NCBI GenBank assembly: GCA_017380955.1
Contig: JAFOCZ010000063.1
Coordinates: 1 to 7,706 of the forward strand
DNA from: Alistipes sp.
GTDB lineage: Bacteria > Bacteroidota > Bacteroidia > Bacteroidales > Rikenellaceae
Direction: 5' to 3'
Length of the DNA: 7,706 nt
Shown: piece by piece, positions 1 through 5,648 of the stretch
How positions within the stretch are numbered: the stretch's first letter is position 1
Layout: the number at the start of each line of letters is the position of its first letter
Made by a program: the position numbers and the translations under genes
The notes under the pieces: model-generated
Seen by the model: the letters and a program-made list of their open reading frames with translations, nothing else
Told to the model about the DNA's origin: nothing
Database searches by the model: none

Positions 1-18
1 GGAAAACTTTTGAGTTGG

Positions 19-26
19 TAATTTTG
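19..26 (+). promoter_or_regulatory. Bacteroidota-type -7 promoter box for the first lipoprotein gene
   Basis: TAATTTTG matches the Bacteroidota primary sigma factor -7 consensus TAnnTTTG at all six defined positions. The matching -33 element would fall before the start of the window, so only half of the promoter can be judged. Transcription would begin around base 32, leaving both candidate ATG codons (51 and 75) in the message. Confidence 0.5.
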
Positions 27-74
27 TGATAGAAGCAGAGACTATATATAATGTTTAACCATAAATTTACTACT

Positions 75-1130
75 ATGAAACGACTTTATTTACTATTGGC
101 AATCGCGGCAATTGGTGTTGCTGCGTGCCACAATGAGAATCCACAAGAGGTCATCCCACCAGTCGAGGAGAAAGAGGTGGATGCACGCCTAAAGTTTATG
201 GATGATGTGTGCGCCTTGGGTATTGAGGTGGATGACAATCTATTCCTATGGCATCTCGAGAACAAGGTATTCTACTATGGTAACGATAGCGAGGGTACGG
301 CATCGAGATGCAGTTATGGCGATATCGGTATGTATGGTTCTAAAGATGGCGAGATGATATGGAATCTCCCCTCAGGAAACTGGGATCGCAACAACCGTAC
401 GTTGATAATGATGGATAACGGTTATTGTCGTACACATGGCATATGGGGTTACTTCCCCAATGAGAATCTTGAGGAGAACAGATTCCCCGAGTATGAGTAC
501 GACGAGAAAGGCTATAGAAACCGCTACTGGCGTTACGATGCCGAGACTAATATGCTCTACACAAATATGTGGGGCTTGGAGCGCGTCGACGACAGTTGTG
601 CCGAGGTGTTGTATGTAGATAGCAGAATTGCTATCCTCAAGGGTCAGATTATGAATGAACCCAGCACGAAAAATGCCGATTGGGGATACTTCTACGTTGA
701 TTTCAAGAAGTATGACCACGAGGCGTATATGAGCGAGTACGACAAAGATTTCACTTACTATCCTGAATACATCGAGGGTGACTGGGAACTTATAGAGATG
801 GATAAGTCGGTGCTTACGTTCGACGCTGAAGGTGGCACTGAGAGCTCCGTGGCGCTAAACTACGATTGTCTATGGCTTTGCTATGCTGGTGAGTATGTGG
901 CTAACGACAATGGGACAATACAAAAAAGTAGATACTATGACCCTACGGAGGATGGCCGAATAATCGAGGCCTCGTGGTTTAGAGTAGAGATTCCAGAGGG
1001 CCGAGAAAATGAGTTGGTGATAACGGTTAAGAAGAACAACACCCAAATGCCACGCGAGGGCTTCGTTGAGTTCCAGGTTGCAGGAGGCGATGCCTTCTCG
1101 TTCATAGAGATTCGCCAAATGGCAGAATAA
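75..1130 (+). CDS. Secreted lipoprotein of unknown function with BACON-like C-terminal domain
   Basis: I do not recognise a specific family for the body of this 351-residue protein. From the ATG at 75 it begins MKRLYLLLAIAAIGVAAC, a classic signal peptide with lipobox V-A-A-C, so Cys18 would be lipidated and the protein anchored in the envelope. An in-frame ATG at 51 would add eight residues; I prefer 75 because it gives a compact signal peptide with basic residues directly before the hydrophobic core. Residues about 35-235 are rich in Trp, Tyr and acidic residues. The last ~110 residues (from SVLTFDAEGG to FIEIRQ) have the alternating beta-strand pattern of BACON/Ig-like domains found in Bacteroidota surface proteins. 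There are six Cys besides the lipobox (about 46, 79, 118, 175, 265, 269). The gene is convergent with the small gene at 1282-1596 and ends 60 bases before a strong terminator. Location and domain style are well supported; function is unknown. Confidence 0.8.
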   Translation: MKRLYLLLAIAAIGVAACHNENPQEVIPPVEEKEVDARLKFMDDVCALGIEVDDNLFLWHLENKVFYYGNDSEGTASRCSYGDIGMYGSKDGEMIWNLPSGNWDRNNRTLIMMDNGYCRTHGIWGYFPNENLEENRFPEYEYDEKGYRNRYWRYDAETNMLYTNMWGLERVDDSCAEVLYVDSRIAILKGQIMNEPSTKNADWGYFYVDFKKYDHEAYMSEYDKDFTYYPEYIEGDWELIEMDKSVLTFDAEGGTESSVALNYDCLWLCYAGEYVANDNGTIQKSRYYDPTEDGRIIEASWFRVEIPEGRENELVITVKKNNTQMPREGFVEFQVAGGDAFSFIEIRQMAE

Positions 1131-1152
1131 TATCATAGCGATGCAGCACTCC

Positions 1153-1282
1153 GAATTTCTTGATAGAAGGTAGTAGATGCAACGATCGGCAAAAACGCCA
1201 CCGATAGGTAGTACTTGGCGTACATCCTATTGGTGGCGTTTTTTGTTAGCGGCAGCAGATGCTGCCTTATCTCAAGAAATTC
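1153..1282. repeat. 130-base concentric imperfect palindrome between convergent genes
   Basis: Outer arms GAATTTCTTGA (1153-1163) and TCAAGAAATTC (1272-1282) are perfect inverted repeats of 11 bases. Their centre (1217.5) coincides with that of the terminator stem (1217) and of a GTAC/GTAC pair in its loop (1211-1214, 1220-1223). Between the arms, 1164-1180 partly pairs with 1255-1271, including AAGGTAGTA against TGCTGCCTT with two G-U pairs. The right arm also holds its own hairpin, GGCAGC (1251-1256) with GCTGCC (1261-1266). The element ends exactly in the stop codon of the minus-strand gene. It may be an extended terminator or a decayed fold-back element; no flanking target duplication is visible. 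Confidence 0.6.
1191..1244. terminator. Bidirectional intrinsic terminator
   Basis: The arm 1191-1208 (AAAAACGCCACCGATAGG) pairs with 1226-1243 (CCTATTGGTGGCGTTTTT), giving an 18-base-pair stem with one G-T position and a 17-base loop. The A-run on the left and T-run on the right provide a U-tract for transcripts from either direction. This suits its place between the converging lipoprotein gene (ends 1130) and the minus-strand small gene (ends 1282). Confidence 0.9.
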
Positions 1283-1596
1283 TACATTTCGTCGTCCGCT
1301 GGATCATCCGATGGCTGATCTGCCAACTCATCTGCACCCTTCAAGTCGTCATCATCGTAGTATCCGTCGTTGTCATCATCCTGACCATCGTCAATCTTAA
1401 CATCAATCTTGACCATATAGTAGGTATCCTCAGTCTCGTATGGCACGGTGTAGAAGAATGTGCCATCTGGCTTGTCGTAACGAGTCATAATCTCGCTAAA
1501 TCCCTGAGGGTAAAGTGCTGTCACCTCTGCCTGCTGCTCTGGTGTCAGGTTGTGATAACTTGTAATCAGTCGTCTCTTCGAATTCTCTTTAGCCAT
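1282..1596 (-). CDS. Small acidic-tailed cytoplasmic protein of unknown function
   Basis: This is a 104-residue protein that I cannot name. It has no signal peptide or membrane segment, so it is probably cytoplasmic. Residues 1-68 look folded: a basic start (MAKENSKRRL), a helix-like stretch around NLTPEQQAEVTALYPQGF (16-33), then a beta-like part with FFYTVPYETEDTYYMVKIDVKI (47-68). Residues 69-104 are a low-complexity acidic tail in which 18 of 36 residues are Asp or Glu. Within it, Asp73-x-Asp75-x-Asp77-Gly78-x-x-Asp81-x-x-Asp84 matches the spacing of an EF-hand or dockerin-type calcium loop. It is transcribed away from ligA, from a strong promoter at 1673-1703, with a ~70-base leader that can form a hairpin, and ends at the bidirectional terminator. 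Promoter, terminator and an ordered N-terminal half argue that it is real rather than a shadow frame. Its function could involve nucleic acid or metal interaction, but that is speculation. Confidence 0.8.
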   Translation of the reverse strand: MAKENSKRRLITSYHNLTPEQQAEVTALYPQGFSEIMTRYDKPDGTFFYTVPYETEDTYYMVKIDVKIDDGQDDDNDGYYDDDDLKGADELADQPSDDPADDEM

Positions 1597-1613
1597 AAAT
1601 CTATTATAAATGT

Positions 1614-1661
1614 ATCGGGTTTTACATTACTCATCGACCATCGAAACCCTCGATTGGTTGA
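1614..1661 (-). promoter_or_regulatory. Structured 5' leader of the small acidic-protein gene
   Basis: In the leader RNA, bases 1661-1650 (UCAACCAAUCGA) pair with 1644-1634 (UCGAUGGUCGA) around a GGGUU loop, with one bulged A and one A-C mismatch. Bases 1649-1644 (GGGUUU) are also complementary to AAACCC at 1622-1617, about 20 bases before the start codon, and the flanking AUC and GAU can extend that pairing. The two pairings compete in part, so they could form a switch or a loop-tail pseudoknot. No known riboswitch class was recognised; a regulatory role is inferred from complementarity alone. Confidence 0.35.
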
Positions 1662-1672
1662 AAAATTTTCCG

Positions 1673-1703
1673 CAAATGTAGCGACATTTTGATAATATGC
1701 AAA
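1673..1703 (-). promoter_or_regulatory. Promoter of the small acidic-protein gene
   Basis: On the minus strand, TTTG (1703-1700), a 19-base spacer and TACATTTG (1680-1673) match the Bacteroidota -33/-7 consensus TTTG...TAnnTTTG completely. The start site would be near 1667, leaving a leader of about 70 bases before the ATG at 1596. The -33 TTTG is itself part of a second TAnnTTTG match, TATGTTTG (1707-1700), which lacks a good -33 element of its own. Confidence 0.75.
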
Positions 1704-1739
1704 CATAGCGTAATATTTTTTTTATTTTTTCTAAAATTC

Positions 1740-1770
1740 TTCGTTGTTCCAAACAATTTGTGTAACTTTA
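1740..1770 (+). promoter_or_regulatory. Probable promoter of the ligA-dapA-DUF4919 cluster
   Basis: TAACTTTA (1763-1770) matches TAnnTTTG at five of six defined positions, and TTCG (1740-1743) sits 19 bases upstream as a weak -33 candidate. The spacing of 26 bases to the ligA ATG resembles the other promoters here. A T-rich tract (1714-1732) lies between this and the divergent promoter. It is the only plausible promoter seen ahead of the three-gene cluster, but it is an imperfect match. Confidence 0.4.
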
Positions 1771-1796
1771 CACGATATTATGCGCATAAGGGAATT

Positions 1797-3878
1797 ATGA
1801 CACGAATTGAAGAGATACAGCGAATGCGTGAGTTGGAGGCAACACTCGAGCATCACAACAAAAAATACTATGTGGAGAACAACCCCGAGATTTCGGATAT
1901 GGAGTTTGATGCACTGCTGCGCGAACTCCAGGATCTCGAGGCACGATACCCCGAGGAGGCCGATGTAAACTCTCCTACCAAGCGTGTGGGTAGCGACCTG
2001 AGCACGGAATTTCAGAGTGTGGAGCATCGTTTCCCGATGATGTCGCTCTCAAACACCTACTCTTCAGAGGAGTTGGGTGAGTGGGTAGACCGTATCATAA
2101 GGGAGATAGGCGAGGTGGAGTTTGTCGTGGAGTTGAAGTTTGATGGCACGGCGATATCTCTAACATATGAGAATGGCGCATTGGCGAGGGCTGTGACACG
2201 CGGCGACGGCAAGCGTGGCGACGATGTCACCAACAACGTGCGCACCATAGGCTCAATACCGCTGAAACTCGCCGGCGAGGGTTACCCCGAGTTATTTGAG
2301 ATTCGTGGTGAGATTATTATGCCCTACGCATCGTTTGACAGGCTGAATGCCGAGCGTGAGGCTGCTGGTGAGGCGCTCCTTGCCAACCCTCGAAATGCCG
2401 CAGCAGGAACTCTCAAGTTGCAATCTTCGGCACAGGTGGCGCAGCGTGGTCTGGACTGCACACTCTATCAGTTGGCGGGCAACGACCTCCCATATGATAA
2501 CCATTGGCAAAACCTCGAGGCGGCACGCAGTTGGGGTTTCAAGATATCGGAGCATACGGCGATATGCCACTCTCGTGAGGAGATAGAGGCATTCATAGCA
2601 CATTGGGATACCGAGCGCAAGAGGTTGCCATATGCTACGGATGGCATCGTTATAAAGGTTAACAACTACAACGACCAGCGCAGTCTGGGCTCTACGGCAA
2701 AGTCACCACGATGGGCTGTGGCGTATAAGTTCCAGGCTGAGAAGGCTCTCACAAAGATGCTGAGCGTAGACTTCCAGGTAGGTCGTACGGGAGCGGTGAC
2801 GCCTGTTGCCAATCTCGACCCTGTGCTATTGGCAGGCACTATCGTAAAACGTGCATCGATACACAATGCCGACCAGATTGCGGCTCTCGACATCCGCATC
2901 GGCGATATGGTGTATGTGGAGAAGGGCGGTGAGATTATCCCCAAGATTACGGGCGTAGATATGGAGGCACGAGGTGCTGATAGCAAGCCTATGGAGTATA
3001 TCACCGTATGCCCCGAGTGCGGAACACCATTGGTGCGTGTGGAGGGCGAGGCAAAGCACTTCTGCCCCAATAGCAACAATTGCAAACCTCAGATTATTGG
3101 TCGCATTGAGCACTTCGTGAAGCGTAAGGCGATGGACATCGAGGGCTTGGGTGGCGAGACTGTGGAGTTGCTATGGGAGAATGGTTTGATACGCGACATA
3201 TCAGATATATACTTCCTTGATGGTCATCAGTTGGCTGCTCTCCCACGCCTTGGCGAGAAGTCGGCGGCAAATATCCTGGAGGGTGTACGTCGCTCGAAGG
3301 ATGTACCTTTTGAGCGTCTGCTCTTTGCCTTGGGCATCCGCTATGTCGGTGAGACCACGGCAAAGTATCTCGCTGAGCACTTCCGAACTTTGGATGCTAT
3401 TGCCGTTGCTACACTCGAGGAGTTGAGCGAGGCTGAGGAGGTAGGTGCGAAGATTGCCGAGAGCATCGTCGACTACTTTGCATCGGAGCAGAACAAGCGC
3501 ATCATAGAGCGTCTGCGTGAGGCTGGCGTGCAACTCGAGATTAAGGAGAAGGTGCGAGCGTCGAATGCCTTGGAGGGTAAGAGCGTGGTGGTATCGGGAA
3601 AATTCCCTGGTTACTCGCGCGATGATATGAAGGCTATGGTAGAGCAACACGGAGGCAGAAACCTCGCTGCGGTATCGGCAAATGTGGACTTCATAGTCGC
3701 TGGCGATAATATGGGTCCTGCGAAGCGTCAGAAGGCCGAGAAGTTAGGTGTTACGATTCTCTCTTTGGAGGAGTTTATGGCACTCATAAGCGATGCCCCA
3801 CAAACCTCGTCCGAGGTTACCGCAGAGACCGAGGTAAAGAGAGTTGATGAGACACCTGTACAGGGTACACTATTTTAA
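1797..3878 (+). CDS. ligA: NAD-dependent DNA ligase LigA
   Basis: LigA seals nicks in duplex DNA using NAD+, joining Okazaki fragments and completing repair. The 693-residue protein has the full family layout. The Ia domain is at 1-70 (HHNKKYY, then the NSPT motif). The nucleotidyltransferase core has the adenylated lysine Lys114 in E-L-K-F-D-G, plus RGDG (135-138), EIRGE (168-172), TDGIVIKV (281-288) and KSPRWA (302-307). An OB fold follows at about 320-400. The zinc finger ligands are Cys405, Cys408, Cys423 and Cys429. Helix-hairpin-helix repeats span about 440-580 and a BRCT domain about 590-665. A hydrophilic tail (666-693) ends in QGTLF. An upstream in-frame TTG at 1689 would prepend a hydrophobic stretch read from AT-rich promoter DNA, so ATG 1797 is chosen. 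It leads a tight cluster with dapA 24 bases downstream. All catalytic motifs are intact. Confidence 0.97.
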   Translation: MTRIEEIQRMRELEATLEHHNKKYYVENNPEISDMEFDALLRELQDLEARYPEEADVNSPTKRVGSDLSTEFQSVEHRFPMMSLSNTYSSEELGEWVDRIIREIGEVEFVVELKFDGTAISLTYENGALARAVTRGDGKRGDDVTNNVRTIGSIPLKLAGEGYPELFEIRGEIIMPYASFDRLNAEREAAGEALLANPRNAAAGTLKLQSSAQVAQRGLDCTLYQLAGNDLPYDNHWQNLEAARSWGFKISEHTAICHSREEIEAFIAHWDTERKRLPYATDGIVIKVNNYNDQRSLGSTAKSPRWAVAYKFQAEKALTKMLSVDFQVGRTGAVTPVANLDPVLLAGTIVKRASIHNADQIAALDIRIGDMVYVEKGGEIIPKITGVDMEARGADSKPMEYITVCPECGTPLVRVEGEAKHFCPNSNNCKPQIIGRIEHFVKRKAMDIEGLGGETVELLWENGLIRDISDIYFLDGHQLAALPRLGEKSAANILEGVRRSKDVPFERLLFALGIRYVGETTAKYLAEHFRTLDAIAVATLEELSEAEEVGAKIAESIVDYFASEQNKRIIERLREAGVQLEIKEKVRASNALEGKSVVVSGKFPGYSRDDMKAMVEQHGGRNLAAVSANVDFIVAGDNMGPAKRQKAEKLGVTILSLEEFMALISDAPQTSSEVTAETEVKRVDETPVQGTLF

Positions 3879-3902
3879 TAACAACGAATAACATTTAGCA
3901 TT

Positions 3903-4793
3903 ATGATACAAGATAAGATTAAGGGTGTAGGTGTAGCGCTTATAACCCCTTTCAACAACTTCGAGGTGGACTACGAGGCTTTGGCGCGTATGGTGGACCA
4001 CGTTATCGAGGGTGGTGTAGATTATATCGTTGCTCTTGGCTCTACAGCCGAGACCGCAACACTATCGCTCAAGGAGCGTCAGGAGGTACTTGACTTCATC
4101 GTGGAGCGCACCGCAGAGCGTGTGCCGATTGTAGCAGGTATGGGAAGCAACAACACCGCAGACCTCGTGGCACAGTTGCGCTCATTCGATTTGTCGAAGT
4201 GTGTGGCGATACTCAGCGTAGTGCCATACTACAACAAACCATCACAAGAGGGTATCTACCGCCACTATATGGCTGTTGCCGAGGCATCGCCAGTACCTGT
4301 GATTGTCTACAACGTACCTGGTCGCACAGGTGTGAATATGACTGCCGAGACCACACTACGTCTGGCTCACGCCACTGATAAGATTGTTGCCGTGAAGGAG
4401 GCATCGGGCGATATAGAGCAGATGCAGCGCATTATAGACGGCAAACCTGAGAACTTTCTGGTTATCTCGGGCGATGATGGCATCACCGTGGAGTTGATAA
4501 AGCGCGGCGGTGTGGGTGTTATCTCAGTAGCGGCAAATGCCTTTCCCGAGACCTTCTGCCACTGCATCCACAAGGCTATGGATGGAGATATCGAGAGCGC
4601 CGAGAAGCAGATGGCGGAGCAGTTCACAGAGCCATTAACGCTCATCTTCCGCGAGGGAAACCCGACAAGCATCAAGGTTATGACCGAGGCTATGGGTCTC
4701 ACACGTCGTGATGTGCGTCTGCCTCTTGTCGAGGGCAGCGAGGCTTTGGTGGCGGATATCAAGAGCGCCATAGAGAGATACGATTTGAAGTAG
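3903..4793 (+). CDS. dapA: 4-hydroxy-tetrahydrodipicolinate synthase DapA
   Basis: DapA condenses pyruvate with aspartate semialdehyde, the committed step to diaminopimelate and lysine, in the cytoplasm. At 296 residues it has the usual length of this TIM-barrel family. Visible landmarks are ALITPF (12-17), the pyruvate-binding GSTAET (46-51), PYYNKPSQEG (108-117) with Tyr110 of the proton relay, YNVPGRTG (136-143) carrying catalytic Tyr136 and substrate-binding Arg141, the Schiff-base lysine Lys165 in VKEASGD, and GVISVAAN (205-212). The first Thr of the usual G-T-T-G/A-E motif is Ser47, a conservative change that keeps the hydroxyl. It follows ligA by 24 bases with no terminator between, so it is probably co-transcribed. 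DUF4919 follows after 30 bases. Divergent N-acetylneuraminate lyase-family members share the fold, but the Tyr-Arg pattern favours DapA. Confidence 0.95.
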   Translation: MIQDKIKGVGVALITPFNNFEVDYEALARMVDHVIEGGVDYIVALGSTAETATLSLKERQEVLDFIVERTAERVPIVAGMGSNNTADLVAQLRSFDLSKCVAILSVVPYYNKPSQEGIYRHYMAVAEASPVPVIVYNVPGRTGVNMTAETTLRLAHATDKIVAVKEASGDIEQMQRIIDGKPENFLVISGDDGITVELIKRGGVGVISVAANAFPETFCHCIHKAMDGDIESAEKQMAEQFTEPLTLIFREGNPTSIKVMTEAMGLTRRDVRLPLVEGSEALVADIKSAIERYDLK

Positions 4794-4823
4794 CGAGTAC
4801 GTTATTGGGGTAAAACCTATATT

Positions 4824-5585
4824 ATGAATCGAATAAAGAGATTGTTTATAGCCTTTGTGGTGGTGGCGGTGATGACAACAACCGCACTATCGGCACAGGA
4901 GCGCGAGGTTATCGTTCCCAACGAGGATGATATCCTTGCCAAGACCTTGAGCACCGCATCACCCTACTACTACACAAACCTGATGCTTAAGTATCGTCTC
5001 GGCACGGAGTCTCTCAGCGAGTTGGAGTATTACTACTTATACTACGGCTTTCTATACCAGGAGCAGTACAAGCCGTTTGCCGAGAACACAGCACTGGACT
5101 CTATGCTCACCATTATGGCAGATATAGACCCCGAGCGCCCCACGGTATGGCAACTCGAGGCACTCATAGAGCGAGGTTTGGAGGCTATGGAGGTAGACCC
5201 GTTCAACCCCAAGATGCTAAATATGTTAGCATATGCATATGGTTGTTTGGACGACCCACATCGCGAGAAGTTGTATTTCGACCACCTGAATGGCATACTC
5301 AGCGCCATAGAGATGTCGGGCACAGGACTCAAGGAGGGCGATGCGTGGCACATACTTATGTTCTCGCACGCCTACGATATGGTAGCATCGAAGGGCTACA
5401 CCTATGGCGAGGCACGCATCATAAGCCGCACCACGGAGTTTGTGCCACTGATGCGCAAGCAGGATGGCATCAAGGGTTTCTACTTCGACTATAGTCGTGT
5501 ATACCGCAACAAACCCGATGACGTAACCATCAAGCGTGATCGCACCTGGCAGATTAATGGTCTTCAGCCACAAGAGTACAACTAA
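4824..5585 (+). CDS. Secreted DUF4919-family protein
   Basis: This 253-residue protein resembles the Bacteroidota DUF4919 family, whose function is not known to me. Residues 1-24 form a signal peptide (basic MNRIKR, hydrophobic FIAFVVVAVMTTTALSA) with likely cleavage after Ala24 and no lipobox, so it should be periplasmic or exported. The tyrosine-rich segment ELEYYYLYYGFLYQEQYKPF (67-85) is the most distinctive part. Residues ~90-165 look helical and TPR-like, with VDPFNPKMLNMLAYAYGCLDD (124-144). The C-terminal half contains WHILMFSHAYD (175-185) and GFYFDYSRVY (218-227). It starts 30 bases after dapA and is probably the last gene of the ligA transcript; its envelope location makes a direct role in DNA joining or lysine synthesis unlikely. 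No catalytic motif is recognised. Confidence 0.85.
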   Translation: MNRIKRLFIAFVVVAVMTTTALSAQEREVIVPNEDDILAKTLSTASPYYYTNLMLKYRLGTESLSELEYYYLYYGFLYQEQYKPFAENTALDSMLTIMADIDPERPTVWQLEALIERGLEAMEVDPFNPKMLNMLAYAYGCLDDPHREKLYFDHLNGILSAIEMSGTGLKEGDAWHILMFSHAYDMVASKGYTYGEARIISRTTEFVPLMRKQDGIKGFYFDYSRVYRNKPDDVTIKRDRTWQINGLQPQEYN

Positions 5586-5595
5586 GAGAGGCAGA

Positions 5596-5627
5596 TTGGC
5601 AAATTAGAAGATTTTTGCGTATCTTTG
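5596..5627 (+). promoter_or_regulatory. Promoter of the C11 peptidase lipoprotein gene
   Basis: TATCTTTG (5620-5627) is a perfect TAnnTTTG -7 box, and TTGG (5596-5599) provides the TTG core of a -33 element 20 bases upstream. The transcript would begin near 5633, only about 16 bases before the ATG at 5649. An inverted repeat, TTGGCAAA (5596-5603) and TTTGCCAA (5624-5631), spans both elements and is followed by AATTTTT, so it could double as an operator or weak terminator of the upstream cluster. Confidence 0.65.
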
Positions 5628-5648
5628 CCAAAATTTTTACCACTACAA

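Noticed and set aside
1177..1692. Long plus-strand open frame (171 codons) opposite the small acidic-protein gene
   Set aside because: Its Val/Ile-rich sequence is the antisense of the Asp-rich tail, it starts before the terminator hairpin and runs through it, and it has no promoter. The minus-strand gene explains the region.
1689..1796. N-terminal extension of LigA giving a hydrophobic, signal-like segment
   Set aside because: It would start at a TTG and translate the AT-rich promoter region. LigA is cytoplasmic and its family N-terminus begins at ATG 1797.
2057..3650. Several open frames of 60-150 codons on the minus strand or in other frames inside ligA
   Set aside because: They overlap a gene with intact catalytic motifs, have compositions expected of antisense translation, and none shows a recognisable domain or promoter.
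5625..5648. Upstream TTG start for the peptidase lipoprotein
   Set aside because: It lies within the -7 promoter box, ahead of the predicted transcript start. ATG 5649 gives a proper lipoprotein signal peptide.
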